Positions 20,992 to 32,440 of a DNA stretch of 64,000 bases are shown one piece after another. The notes beneath the pieces were generated by a model. That model saw nothing but the letters and a program-made list of their open reading frames with translations, ran no database searches and had not been told where the DNA came from. Origin of the DNA: Hyperoodon ampullatus (Eukaryota; Chordata; Mammalia; Artiodactyla; Ziphiidae); NCBI GenBank assembly GCA_949752795.1, contig OX457061.1, positions 31,500,425-31,564,424 on the forward strand. The letters run 5' to 3'. Every line of letters starts with the position of its first letter. Within the stretch, counting starts at the first letter, position 1. The translations under genes were made by a program, and so were the position numbers.

Positions 20992-21026
20992 TTGTTTATT
21001 TATTTATTTATTTATTTATTTATTAG
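20992..21026 (+). repeat. (TTTA)n microsatellite
   Basis: About eight tandem TTTA units directly after the minisatellite. Confidence 0.95.
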
Positions 21027-22740
21027 AGGTATCTAATATGTACCTTGATCATCATTCAGTTCTGGAGAACACACATAGGATGACAGAAACACTTGGAGTC
21101 CTTCCAAGGGAATATAAATTGCTAGTTGTTTCACAGTGTGATTTGCATTTTTGTACCAGGCAACATGTAGCTCCCCACTAGGAAAAGACTTTGCTGAACC
21201 TCTCTGAGAAAGGGTCCTTGCCCTGCTTCTCCCTTCTCATTTAGACCCTACAATTGATAGTCTACTGATGGACTCAGGGAGGTCCACAGAGGACCTGTAT
21301 CATGTCTGCAGCTGCCAGAGACCTCAGAGAATTGGATTCTTTCCGTGGTTTTCTGAGGAGGGAATGAACTGAAGAGTTGACTGCTGGGCAGAGGCCAGGG
21401 CCACAAAAATGTTGCTCGGAGAGCCTGAAGTCTGACCATTCTCACAACGTGTAAACTTCTAAAGTTGACCCTTGGGTGACATACATCAGTTCTTGATCAA
21501 TAGGGAGCATGGGTAGTAGAAGCCCAACAAATCTGATTTGGCCAAGTCAACATATTTTTGTGTTCCTGGAGGTATAGGTGTATGTATCTGCTTGTCTAGA
21601 GACTGGGGCCTCACCAGCCCTCTTTTCCTGTTGTCCTTGTCTCCAACGGTTAATACAATATCTTTAAGCCTCCACTCGAGTGACTTAAAACAATTTTTTC
21701 TTTCTCTCTGAGGGCAAGGGCCCGGTTGTGCTGATCTCTGTGGCCCAGGACCTAGTGTAGCACCTGCACATTCTAGGTGCTTGGTGAATGTTGAAATGAA
21801 TTCCGCTGACCGATTTATGAAAACGTTTTGAGAAAAAGAAGTATGATTTCGTGCCCTTGTGCCAAGCCTTTCCCAGCCTTAGTTCAGGTACATGCTTGGA
21901 GAAAGTGCAGAAACCATGGCATGGAGAAGGGTTATAAATCACTCAAGTAAAGTCAAAGGAAGTTGAACGTCCCTGGGAACTCATCAATCCTAATTTACTA
22001 GGAGTGGGAGATGTTTCACATTTCAAATTCTGGCTTTCTGGTTTTCGAGGGTAATGCTGTACTGACCAATGGTTCATGCCCAGTGTTTCCCCCCCACTTT
22101 TCATCTGTGAATAGCAATCTCATTGATGTTGGGAGATGTTCATGGCTGTTGAAAGCATTTCACTTTGTTGTTTAAAGAAGCCTTTGTCCTGAAGGCATGA
22201 GATTATTCTTTCACGTGAGGTGGAAAGGAAAATAAGAAAGCCTCCCTCTGTCCTTGGGTTCACATGGTAGAAACTCTTTCTGGCAGCAATAAAAGCCTTT
22301 GGAGGAGACCTTTCATTATGAGTGTTTCATGTTAAGTATTGCACATGGGGTCGATGCTAAATCCCAATTTACTCAGCTGTATTTTCCAAGATTTGTTCCC
22401 TGGCGGCACAGAAGCTCTGTGCAGGCTCCATCAGGCCACTGCAGACCCAGCCAGAGGATTTGAATATTAATGCCATTCGGGTTTCCTTTTAGAAGAAGCC
22501 CTCTTAGTCACAATAGTGAGACATTGCCTGCAAGTCTATGACTGAACGTGAGAATAAAGAGTTCAGAGTGTATCAATAAAAGGAGGTATCAAGAAAATGC
22601 ACACAAGTCATGTCCAACTGTCCACCCTGTCCAGCCTTCTCTCTATCAGTGTGTAGAGAATGCTTTCACCAGGGAGGTACTCATTGCATAACGAAGTCTT
22701 GTCATTTGGGAGCCAAAATAAAAGCAGTTTTCCACGTAGT
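21027..22740. other. Repeat-poor 1.7-kb stretch
   Basis: No repeat family, RNA or gene recognised. The text is complex and of mixed composition throughout, so it is a candidate for conserved non-coding sequence. Confidence 0.45.
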
Positions 22741-22751
22741 CAGATACATTC

Positions 22752-22962
22752 TTTTTTTTTTTTTTTTTTCCCTGTATGTGGGCCTCTCACTGTTGTGGCC
22801 TCTCCCGTTGCGGAGCAGAGGCTCTGGACGCGCAGGCTCAGCGGCCACGGCTCACGGGCCCAGCCGCTCCGTGGCATGTGGGATCTTCCCAGACTGGGGC
22901 ACGAACCCATGTCCGCTGCATTGGCAGACAGACTCTCAACCACTGCGCCACCAGGGAAGCCC
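22752..22962 (-). mobile_element. CHR-type SINE, short form
   Basis: Reversed short CHR SINE with a perfect 13-bp duplication 'cagatacattctt' (22741-22753 and 22963-22975). The post-tail sequence reads 'ccctgtatgtgggcc', a local variant. Confidence 0.95.
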
Positions 22963-23157
22963 CAGATACATTCTTGATGGGATTTTGAGTCTCACAAAAG
23001 AATGTTGCAGATTCCTTCCACTCACATCAAGCATCTAAACATTGATCTGGAGAAACAAAGAAATGGAAGATGAAAAATGACTTTGTTGTCAAATTGAAAT
23101 ACCACATTTTTGTATTGCTGGCTGATATATCTGTAATTCTCATCTGCCATCCCTCCA

Positions 23158-23159
<2 letters not shown>

Positions 23160-23189
<30 letters not shown>
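23160..23189 (+). repeat. (TG)n microsatellite
   Basis: About 14 perfect TG units. The frames that cross it on both strands are spurious. Confidence 0.97.
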
Positions 23190-23192
<3 letters not shown>

Positions 23193-23685
23193 ATTTTTCC
23201 CTCCAAACCTGCAAGACATTGCAAAACTGGATTTAAATATTTCAGGCGGACTGCACCCAGCATTTGCATTCCTCTGACTCATTCAGAGAAGAGACATCTG
23301 AGCAGAAATACAGCAGATAAAAGAGAAACCATTAATCCAAGGAAGATTACTGGCACAGAATCTTTATCCTGTATCCTTCCTGAAATGAGACAAAAATCTC
23401 ACTATGTACATCCCTCTGGCTTAGCTTCAGATAGTAAGCAATATAGAGGTATAGACATGGTCCTTTTTAAAGGCACACCGCATTTGTCTGCACTCTGAAA
23501 CATCATCCTTCTGTTAGATTCTTGTTTTCTTCCCCAGCATCTTTTGCCCTTGCTCTCATTCCTTCCACTGTAGCTTTCTAATTGAGACTCTTCCTTCCCC
23601 AGGATGTTAGAGTTGACTTTTAAAAGACCATTAATAAAGTCCAGGGTAATACTAAGTGCTCTGGGCCATGAGGAGGAGAGACAGG
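23190..23685. other. Unassigned stretch
   Basis: No recognisable repeat or gene. Confidence 0.45.
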
Positions 23686-23689
23686 GTCT

Positions 23690-23840
23690 CAGCTTAACTC
23701 ATTAACTATAGGACTCTAGGTATAACGTTAATTTCTTCATCTGTTAAATGGGCAGATAATGAACCTTATGCCATACTTGACACACAGCGATGTTGAGTTC
23801 ATTTGAAGAAGCTTTGAGAGTAGAAGCAATGTGAAAATAC
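23690..23840 (+). mobile_element. MIR fragment
   Basis: 'ataggactctaggtataacg' and 'ttaatttcttcatctgttaa' then 'atgggcagataatgaacctt' match the MIR core. Diverged. Confidence 0.55.
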
Positions 23841-24007
23841 AAGCTATAATATTTTTAAGCATAATATTCAGAGCAAGTTGAGTACAGAACTATGTCATTT
23901 GGGGAGTATTAGTCGTATTTACTAAGAACATTTAAATAAGCCTTTCTTAGGAACTTTCCTGCCTTCCTAATTGAAGCCAAATACTGTAATAGTCATTACC
24001 TTTGCCA

Positions 24008-24134
24008 TTTCTTGAGCATTTACTGTGCTGTGCCAGACATTATTCAGGAATTAGCACGTTCCATTCTTACAACAATGCTGAGAAGTGTTATCTATTAACA
24101 CTTCTATTTTGAAGATGAAGAAATTGAAGCTCAG
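24008..24134 (-). mobile_element. MIR (reversed), left part, split by a CHR SINE
   Basis: 'tcttgagcatttactgtgct', 'gtgccagacattattcagga', 'ttcttacaacaatgctgaga' and 'attttgaagatgaagaaatt'. The MIR resumes at 24357 beyond the inserted SINE. Confidence 0.75.
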
Positions 24135-24146
24135 GGGCTTCCCTGG

Positions 24147-24157
24147 TGGCGCAATGG
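24147..24157 (+). promoter_or_regulatory. Pol III A box of the SINE at 24135
   Basis: TGGCGCAATGG, one base different from the copy at 3864. Confidence 0.65.
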
Positions 24158-24189
24158 TTGAGAGTGTGCCTGCCAATGCAGGGGACACG

Positions 24190-24200
24190 GGTTCGTGCCC
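24190..24200 (+). promoter_or_regulatory. Pol III B box of the SINE at 24135
   Basis: GGTTCGTGCCC, 33 bp after the A box, as in the copy at 3852. Confidence 0.65.
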
Positions 24201-24356
24201 CGGTCCAGGAAGATCCCACATGCCACGGAGCGGCTGGGCCCGTGAGCCATGGCTGCTGAGCCTGCGCGTCTGGAGCCTGTGCTCTGCAACGGGAGAGGCC
24301 ACAACAGTGAGAGGCCCACGTACCGCAAAAAAAAAAAAAAAGAAATTGAAGCTCAG

Positions 24357-24475
24357 AGAGGGTGAGCTCAAAGATAGACAGCTAATGGGGGTCTGCATTT
24401 GAACTCAGGTTTGAGTTTAAGCTCTAAATTATAGCTTAAACTCTAAATTATTTCCAGTATATCATCCTGCTGCTG
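24357..24475 (-). mobile_element. MIR (reversed), right part
   Basis: 'gggtgagctcaaagatagac', 'agctaatgggggtctgcatt' and 'tgaactcaggtttgagttta' continue the MIR. A short local duplication of 'ctctaaatta' occurs near 24421-24450. Confidence 0.65.
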
Positions 24476-24946
24476 CAGTTTCCAACAGTCCAATCAGGTT
24501 TATGTTCTCAACTTTTATGTTTCTCCATTTACATATTTCCACTTTAGATGGATGAGAATATGTACAGTTATAAATGTATTAATACATGGTGGCTTAATAA
24601 GCAATTTCCAAGTTTAACAAACCTCACGGTCTTTTCATGATGAACCACCCCAGTCTATGGGTCAGGCCCAGTGCCTCCCATTCCTGATGAAAACCAGGAG
24701 TACTGGCCCTCACTCTCACACATAAAGTGGCATTCTTACCCCAAGTGTCCCATGATGAGGGCAGTGCCAAGTCTGAACCTCCCACGGAGAGGTGAAACTG
24801 GTCTGAGATGTCTCTGGTCACTGCAGTTGTCTCCATCTTTATGTATAGGAAAGGTGTTATCAAATGAAGTGCTCTAGAAGCCTCCAGCAGCCCTGCTCTC
24901 TGCAGATGGAAGGGATGATGATGATAAGGATGATGGTGCTTTAAAG
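24476..24946. other. Unassigned stretch
   Basis: No recognisable repeat or gene. A 'gatgatgatgataagg' patch is present near 24915. Confidence 0.45.
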
Positions 24947-25167
24947 CAGGGGTTGGCAAAGTAAGGGGCCAGCTAGTAAATATTTTAAGCTTTGTAGGCC
25001 ACAGGGTTCTGTCATTAAGTACTGAACTTTGTCATTATAGTGCACATGCAGCCATGGGTGATACTGATACATCAGTGAATGAGTGTGGCTGGGTTCCAAT
25101 AAAGCTTTATTTACAAATACAGGCAGTGATCTAGATTTGGACTGTGGGTGTAATTTGCCAACCCCTG
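24947..25167. mobile_element. Complete hAT-like non-autonomous DNA transposon
   Basis: 221 bp bounded by 14-bp terminal inverted repeats 'caggggttggcaaa' and 'tttgccaacccctg'. The interior contains 'ccaataaagctttatttaca' and 'aaatattttaagctttgtag'. I recognise it as a common mammalian MITE of the hAT group but cannot name the family with certainty. The flanking 8 bp do not form a convincing duplication. Related partial copy at 13483-13656. Confidence 0.8.
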
Positions 25168-26634
25168 GCTACAAGGAAGGTGACTCCAATATTTTGAGTA
25201 GAAGTGATAGTCGAGTTGTTCATTCTGTTTTCATTTCAGTGGACCGCCATAACCCAAGGTCAAAAGAGCATGGACGATAGTTTTCCTCTCTAGTCATCGT
25301 CCTTTTTTAAGATTACTAGACAAATATAAGGCAGGATCACAACGATGATGACAGTTATGAAATAATGAAGCTACTCACAGCTATCTGAAATTGGCATAAG
25401 CAGTTGTTTCCATCTCAAACAAGAATTGGAAGTCAAATTTTTTTCTGACCGCTGTGCCGCTGATGGCCATACTTGTCATTGGCCGTTTTTAACATAATGT
25501 ATTTCCATGTTGCAACAATAGCAAAACCTACTGTGTCCAATTAAATCACCACTTTCAGCAGCCCAGGTAGCGTGATCGCTTTCTGGAGAAAGATCTATGT
25601 CCTTGTGACCTTATCTTCTTATGCTTTGCATTCAGCTCTGGAATTAAATTGCAGGAAATGATTCAGTTTTGAACCATTCCATTCAACAAGGCAGAAGCCA
25701 AAAGTTCTCCTAGGAGTGACAGACACGTGGACTGCTTTTTTAGATGGGAAACGTCTTTAAGTAGCCTCTGTAAACTGGGCCAGAGGTTCAAACATCTCCA
25801 GGCCTGGTGGGGCTTGAGCTTTCAGATTTGCTCCAGCTAGTTTTTATTTCTGACAAAGACACTTATTCAGATAAAGGGAGTTTGCCTTCCTCGTTTCCTA
25901 GGAAACTTTTTTTTTTTTTAAAGTTCCCTGGAAAAACCTCTTCTAGAGGCATTCTCAATCTAACTTCCTCTTCTGGTTAAGAACCTGAAGGACAACATTA
26001 AAACTTGAGGTAATAGAGAGTAATGCCAACTGGGACATAGCTGTGATTATTTTGTTGATTTAAACTGACAGAAAGGTGAGGTCAGAATAAAATCTCCTTT
26101 CTGCTGTAATTTAGAGGCTAGGAACCATAATGCCTTTTTCCCCCCTAATAATGCTCAAATTATCCATTCATAGTGACTTGATTTCAGGTCTGAAGCTGGA
26201 GATCGCAGTAATAATCTTTCTCAGTATGAAGCACTTATTTATGGAGTAGTCTTTGCCATTTTTAATTGCACTTTCTCCTCATGCCCTTATTAATTATCTC
26301 TCTAGTTCCTCTTAGGTCTTGTCACGATGCCAAATACTGAAATAGAAAGGTTTAGTTATTTTCAAAGACATACAGAAGGGACAGGTTTTACAACTTTCTG
26401 TTTTTGACTCTTAAAGGCTCATACGTTCAGAGCATGCTTCATGAACATTGGGGTGCTTTCTGCAAATTGAGTGCCCCCCACCGCCCGGATTTCCTGTTCA
26501 TACCAGACCCTTGGGAGTGTTACTTGCCCGGAGCATCCTTGGCCTTCTCACAAAGCAAGGTGTTTTGTGAGCCTAGGGAAGGTCAGTGGCTCCCAGATGC
26601 TCCTGGATCACATACCACCTCCTCTAATATGACT
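25168..26634. other. Repeat-poor 1.5-kb stretch
   Basis: No repeat, RNA or gene recognised, except a T-run near 25907. Complex, balanced sequence that is a reasonable place to look for conserved non-coding elements. Confidence 0.45.
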
Positions 26635-26990
26635 TCCGTCTACATTTCCCTGTACTTTTGCCTTCTTAGGCAAGCAAGTCCCTTCAGTGTGCCCAAACGA
26701 GTCGCAACATTTTTCTGCATCAATGCTCGCGTCAGTTCCTGCATTTGGAATATCCTCGTCCATGCCCCAGTCTGTTGAAATCTTACATATAACTCTTCAA
26801 GCCTCATCAAACTTTCCAGTTTTGCAAAGAGCCTTTTATAAACCCTCCTTTGACTCTGCTTGGGTGCTTGGATTATGCTTCTTGTTGTGGCGTTATGCTG
26901 TCTGGCTGGATGTCGTAATCATTAGTAATCTGGTCTTAACTGTCCCAGCTCGATTGTGAACTCCTTGAACAAGAAGGTGCTGATTCATTT
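26635..26990 (+). mobile_element. L2 LINE 3' fragment
   Basis: 'tcttacatataactcttcaa', 'cagctcgattgtgaactcct' and 'tgaacaagaaggtgctgatt' follow the order of the L2 3' end. Overlapping frames of 124 and 90 codons here are not genes. Confidence 0.5.
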
Positions 26991-27000
26991 GTGTAGTCTA

Positions 27001-27027
27001 CCCCCCAACACCCCCCCCCCCCCCCCC
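27001..27027 (+). repeat. Poly-C run
   Basis: 'ccccccaaca' followed by 17 consecutive C. Prone to length error in sequencing and assembly. Confidence 0.95.
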
Positions 27028-27742
27028 GAGTGCTTTGCAGGGTGTTGTGTGTAGTAGTTTCCTACTTAGGCTCATCGAACTCAATTGCAGCAAAAGATTC
27101 CAGTTCAGTTCTGGAGGATCTACTCCAGAGAAGGTTGGTAATAAAGATGGTCCTCTGAAAGAACAGGTCTGTCCTACCAGGGCTTTGAACACTCCAGGGA
27201 AGTAGGCGAGGCCTGAAACAAACTTGATCCTAAAACTTATTGGAAGTAGCAATACCACAAAATTGCCTTCCTCCACTCTTTGTGACAGAGACGTGAGAAA
27301 ATGAGACAATCCTTTGGCAGCAAAACAAAAAAAATCTCTGCGACTGAGAGGTGATATGAGCTGAATATACACAAAGGGCTTAATTTTTTGGATTAGAAAT
27401 ATCTATAAATTGTAGAAGGAAGATTTTGGAGTTATAGTGGGATCTTTTTGAGGTTGACTACAACCTTCTCGTACAAAAATATTCTTTGTGATGAGTATTA
27501 GAGATGAGTCTTGCCCAGAGAGCCATCTTTTATGTTTTACTCTTAAAGAATAATTCCAGTTCTCAAACTTATCCTTTTTCTAACTTGTAGGGCAGTTGGG
27601 TGTCTTCTAACTGAATGATCTTGGCAGGACGTCCTGAGCTTCTGAGGAGGTTAGCATTCCAGCAAACATTTGGCTTAGAGAATTTCTAAAACAGAAACAT
27701 GTACTCTGAAAGGCAGTTAAAATTCAAGAAGTTAGTGGAAGC
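27028..27742. other. Unassigned stretch
   Basis: No recognisable repeat or gene. A 124-codon minus-strand frame (26998-27372) ends in a glycine run coded by the poly-C tract and is spurious. Confidence 0.45.
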
Positions 27743-27790
27743 TGTGTGTGTGTGTGTGTGTGTGTGTGTGAGCGAGCACGTGCGCACGTG
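27743..27790 (+). repeat. (TG)14 with adjoining palindromic double E-box
   Basis: TG units at 27743-27770, then the perfect 14-bp palindrome CACGTGCGCACGTG at 27777-27790, which contains two CACGTG E-boxes two bases apart. Most of the block alternates purine and pyrimidine. Confidence 0.9.
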
Positions 27791-28305
27791 TTGCACTCTG
27801 GAATGTGAGAGCTAGTGTTCTCCCTCACAATTTGTTTTTTTTCCTCTCACCCTGATTACACACTCAGATCCCATATGTAACAGAGTGTATATTATGTTAT
27901 TCTCAGACGATTTTAAAGGAAACTAAACATTCCTTCCTTCATGAGTCAGTCTCCTAGTTGTGGTGTAGAAAAAGGCAACCTGGCAGAGAAGCTGATGAAA
28001 TGACAGATTATTTTTTTGTTAATGGGCTTAAACGTTCTGTGATATTCTTAAGTCTGAAGCATCAGCTGAGTAGCTTTCCTTTTTGTGTGTATGTTTTAAA
28101 AGTGCTCCTTGTGGTTGAATGTTAATAGTCTGGCCATTGATCTCTGAAGACACAGAGTTATCTTTCCAAATGTGCTGACTATGACGTTTCATACAATTTT
28201 ATGTTCTTGGTGTGGAGAGGAAAGAGAGGACAAATATATACTGGTGGGGTTTGTTTGTTTTTGACATTTTAACATTTGGGAGTCATTTCTTATACATCCA
28301 TTCCT
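27791..28305. other. Unassigned stretch
   Basis: No recognisable repeat or gene. Confidence 0.45.
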
Positions 28306-28400
28306 GCAGCCCCCATCCCTCCATCCAGCAAACATTTAATGTGTACCCCTACTCAGTGCCAGGCCCTGAGCTAGGAGCTGGGAAGTGTTTGTCAAAAAGC
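28306..28400. mobile_element. L2/MIR-like fragment
   Basis: 'ccagcaaacatttaatgtgt' then 'cagtgccaggccctgagcta' and 'ggagctgggaag' resemble an old LINE/SINE edge. Confidence 0.4.
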
Positions 28401-29211
28401 AAAGCCCCCATAGAAGACAAGGAAAGAACAGTTTCCAAGAAAAAAAGCTTCAGGCGGTTCCCCGATCACTGCCCCTTCAGAGCCTCTGTTGTCTGCTACT
28501 GGCCTGATACAAACCCTCTTCCCTCCTTTTCTAACTCCACAGCCCTGAAGACCTTTGTGTGCCTTAGAGGTCAGCTCACAGATGTGGCCCTGGGACACCC
28601 TCCTCTTTATCTATATTGTACGTACAAGAGATGGAGACACATGGGTCTTTTCTAATTTTTTTCCTTTTTCTTTTTTGATTAGCATCTGCAAAATGGCCTC
28701 AGTCCATTGCTTTAAACTAAACTAATCCGGCTTGTTAAGATGGAGATTGTCATCCACAAGTTGTTATTAGCAGGCTTCTAAAGGAAGAGGGTTTCAGGCA
28801 GAGCAGGGCGGGCTTGGAGAAAGGTTATATAATATAATATGTTCTTCAGGCGCCATATGAGGGGGAGACAATGCTGCCTTACAGGACCTGTTCTCAAGTG
28901 CTGCTTAGAGGCTTACATAGTCCTGCCTATTCTACCTCATGAAAAGGGAGATCCAATCATTGCTTTCTGGAAACTATTCTCCTCATCTCTTTGGCTGTCA
29001 TATGTATTTAACAGTAGTGCCCTCAAGGACAATGGGGTGGGGAAGTGTGCTAGGGGGCTCCAGCCTCCAGCCTGTAGTTTTTCATTTCACATTGCAGGCT
29101 TTGCTAAGAATGGTCTTCTTTGTTTCCATTTTGAGTCATGGCTGAATTCTTATATGTTGTCTGATCTTCAAGCTCAAATACCCAAGGGACCAGGCAGCTG
29201 TGAATCAACCC
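28401..29211. other. Unassigned stretch
   Basis: No recognisable repeat or gene. Frames of 147 codons (28212-28655) and 140 codons (28839-29261) cross a repeat edge and a TG run respectively and show no domain. Confidence 0.45.
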
Positions 29212-29254
29212 TGTGTGTGCGTGTGCTTGTGTGTGTGTGTGTGTGTGTGTGTGT
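29212..29254 (+). repeat. (TG)n microsatellite
   Basis: TG units interrupted by 'gcg' and 'ctt' near 29220-29228, then an uninterrupted run. Confidence 0.95.
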
Positions 29255-32200
29255 CAGCTAGCAGGTACTATAGCAAAGAAGACAGTATACTTTTCCTTAT
29301 TTCTTTAAATCGATAGGGATTTGGAGGAAAAGACTTTAATAAAATAGAATTGTGACTGATTATTTTCCCCCTTTCCGAGCACGGCTGTAAAATCAGAAGG
29401 TTATGAATAGCATGAGGGAAAAAATAATAAAAAACGCGTTTCTAATGTAGTCCTGTGGTTTTAAACCCAAACCTTCGATTTATAATGAAAGCTCAGTGTC
29501 TATACACTAACCTCCACCTTATGAGATGGATCTCCTTTCTGATTGCAGAGCGTAAGGAAATCTTCCACATGCTTTCACTTATTGGGAAGGTACACGGTTG
29601 CTTATCTGTTGTTTTTCTTCCACAAAGTCTATGATTTGGAAGTTCGACATCATGTTTTTTTTTCCCCCAGGCCAGATGTTTTATCCTGGTACGTTAAGTC
29701 ATCATGACATGTTGCCACGAAGTGGGAACAACGGCTAGTCTTAATATCGCTCCATACCTTTATTGCAAGGTACATCCCATGCATCTTAATTCCTCATCTT
29801 CTCCCTCTCTGTTGTTCTCTGATCTTCTTCATCCCAACGCCCCCCACCCCCCTTGCTCCTGAAGCAGGCATACTGTAATTGCATGACAGTCATGTCCCAG
29901 TACCTAAAGAGGTTCTAGATAGCGTGATGAATATGCAGCGCCTTATCTCCCAGGATGTGTGCCTGTGTCTTTAATCACAGCTGGAATGCAAAATCGGGCT
30001 CCACCTTTCAACTCTATCTCCATCATGCTGAGAGAGTGAGAGAGAGCGAGACGGAGACTGCTAGACAGCTGGAAAGAGATTGCAGCTCAGATGTCCTGAA
30101 AAACAGCAAATCCCTCAGACCTGGCAGATTCTGTTACCATGAGAACTGCAGATATTTCCATTGTGATGGTTCGCTCCAGCAGCCATCTGTTACACCCATT
30201 TGATTAGGAAGTACAGTTCAGCTTGTATGGGGTTTTCATCACACCTTATCCCAGGGCAGTATACAGAGGCTCTTGCTTTTTTATATGCTAAACTCCAAGG
30301 CTTCAAAGTACTGTAATTTACCGAGGCGGAGGGCATTTAATGAAATGGTATGAGAAGGTCACCGAAGACCGAAGCTCCAAGAAGAAATACACACAGGAGA
30401 TGTAAAAGAGGATTAGACTCCACAGCAGAAATGCAACCAACTCAGAAAATTAACCATATTTAGCAATCCCTCTTCTCTTGGTGGAGGGGAGGTTCTGAGA
30501 CCTGGGTGGAGGAAGGTGTTTTGTGTAGTCATGGCATGAAAGCTTCCAGAGCGGTAATTCTGTCTTAGGACTCCAGGACGGTCAAAAGAAAGGGGGAGAA
30601 GGGTAGTGCGTCAAACCCATCTCATCAGTTCAGTCGCAACCACTGTATAAAGATTCCATTAGCTCTAAAAATTTTATGATGCCATCTAACTTTTCTGTAG
30701 ACACAAAACGACCTTAAAAGTTCCTTGAAGCAGTGCTGTAATTTACAGATTTAAACCAGTTATTTGGACTAGTTGCCCCTCTGTGTATTTTTGTACAGGA
30801 GGAAATGCTGATGGTACATCAAATAGAAATAAAAATAGGAATTCCCTTCAATTAAGACTCTCCAAATGCCCTTCCCGGGCGGTGGGCATTCTAGGTCCAA
30901 GCTTCCAGGAGGGTTGGTGGAGTCTGGAAGGAGCTGCCTAGAGTGTCTTAAATTGACTGGAGTTCCTGTAAATCCGGGAAACTAATTAAATGCTTACACA
31001 CCAATGTGAATTTGTGATTGCTGCACTGGGGCCCTTGGTGTGGCCTCCCTTTGTTTCCCAGCCTGCGTTTTCTAGAACGGACTCTGGTAATATATCACTC
31101 AGGTTGGGCAAGAGCTGCCCAATTTTCTGAACTTGCTGAGTTTGCAAGTCCCATTACATCCCATTCTCTCTGTTGGTTGGGTTGCTGGGTAACTGTTTCT
31201 GAACAAGGGAGAAACTTCCCCGATCCGATTGCGCTGCAGGCTAGAGAACTCCTCCCCACTCTCCTTTCCTGGTCTGGTGTTGGCTTGCCATCAGGGAGGA
31301 TGGGATGTCTGGAGGAACCAGAAAACTCATTCCCAGCTTTGATGCCACAGATACATTTCTGGCAAAATAAAATCAGTGACTAGGACCTTGGAGATGAAAA
31401 CTTGGGACAAGATGTTGTTGTTGTTTTGTTGTTTTTTTTTTTTTCTGAAAAGTGGATTTTTTAAACCTTTGCAGTGGAAAGGCTCAAACTTCATGGATGA
31501 GGACCTGTGTTTTCTTTGAGTGAGGAACCAACTGGCTTAGCCAGCAGCTTAAGGTCCAAATGAATCATGGTGCCTCCTTTGACAATGGGTTGTTAGAAGG
31601 CTCTCTTCCATCCCAGCAACAAATGCCTGGCACTGTGATCTTCCAGTGGTGTTGACTTTCCCATTAAACCTCAGTCCTACACCCTGGAGATTACCCTTTC
31701 TCCAAGGTTTTTGAGGGCCCTGGTTTTATGAACACAGTGTCTGTCTCTGAAAGACAACAGATGCAATGAGGGCCCGAATGGAAACAATAAATACCATTCA
31801 GATTTCCCTTACAGAACTTCTTATAGTGGTGCCTTTGTTGAGGGAAACGCGGACTAAAATGCCTTCCCCCTCCCTCCCTTCTCCCCCAAGTCCCCTTTCA
31901 CTGCTAAGATCTCCACCACCTTTGGAAAGCAAAGGTTAAGTGTCTGAGGCAAAATCAGTTGACACACAAAAGAGACTAAAGCGTATGTATCACTCACTCG
32001 CCAGCAATTCGGTGGGGCGGAGAGCTTCTGGGGAGGGGAATGAATTTTACTTGAAGCCAGAAGAAAAGCAGTCCTTGGAGGGGAGTGCTCGCTAGAAATA
32101 TTTTCCTCTGAGCTGGGATGTTAACAGTGGCACCTTCTGGCTTAATGTGGCATCTTTCTTCATCGTTATCAATCTCATGAGAGCTTTCCCGCCATCTGCA

Positions 32201-32370
32201 CCATTCGTGCTTCAGGCTCCCATATGAAAGTCCAATCTGGCAGCATAAATACTGGCTAATGAAGAGTAGGTGTCTGACTGACTGGAGAGAAGGGATCCTG
32301 TGTCAATGATGGGGCAGAATTCATTCATTTAAAAAAAACATTCCTTATTTCTACAGCCATTCAGGAAGAA
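29255..32370. other. Repeat-poor island of about 3.1 kb
   Basis: The longest stretch of the window in which I recognise no SINE, LINE, LTR or DNA transposon. Only short homopolymer patches occur (for example T-run near 31432). The longest frame is 121 codons (31018-31383) with no family resemblance. The lack of insertions suggests purifying selection on regulatory sequence, but that is inference. Confidence 0.5.
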
Positions 32371-32440
32371 ATCCTCTCTCCTTCTCTCTCTTTTTCCCCT
32401 CCCTCCCTCTCTTACCCTCCTTTCTCATTTTCTTCCTGTG
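32371..32440 (+). repeat. Polypyrimidine tract
   Basis: Almost all C and T, including 'cccctccctccctctc'. It could form triplex structures. Confidence 0.8.

Larger units (their letters stand above)
24135..24340 (+). mobile_element. CHR-type SINE, short form, plus strand
   Basis: Forward CHR SINE with A-tail (24327-24341). A perfect 17-bp target duplication 'aagaaattgaagctcag' lies at 24118-24134 and 24340-24356. It is inserted into a reversed MIR and is the second of only two plus-strand CHR copies. Confidence 0.96.

Noticed and set aside
20661..21026. 121-codon Ile/Tyr-rich frame
   Set aside because: It is the translation of an AT-rich minisatellite and a TTTA repeat.
23070..23498. 142-codon frame and its opposite-strand partners
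   Set aside because: They run through a TG microsatellite, giving Cys-Val or His-Thr runs. No coding signature outside it.
26998..27372. 124-codon minus-strand frame with a glycine-rich end
   Set aside because: The glycine run is coded by a 17-base poly-C tract, and the remainder has no resemblance to a known family.
28212..29261. 147- and 140-codon plus-strand frames
   Set aside because: The first crosses an L2/MIR-like edge and the second ends in a TG microsatellite. Neither shows a recognisable family.
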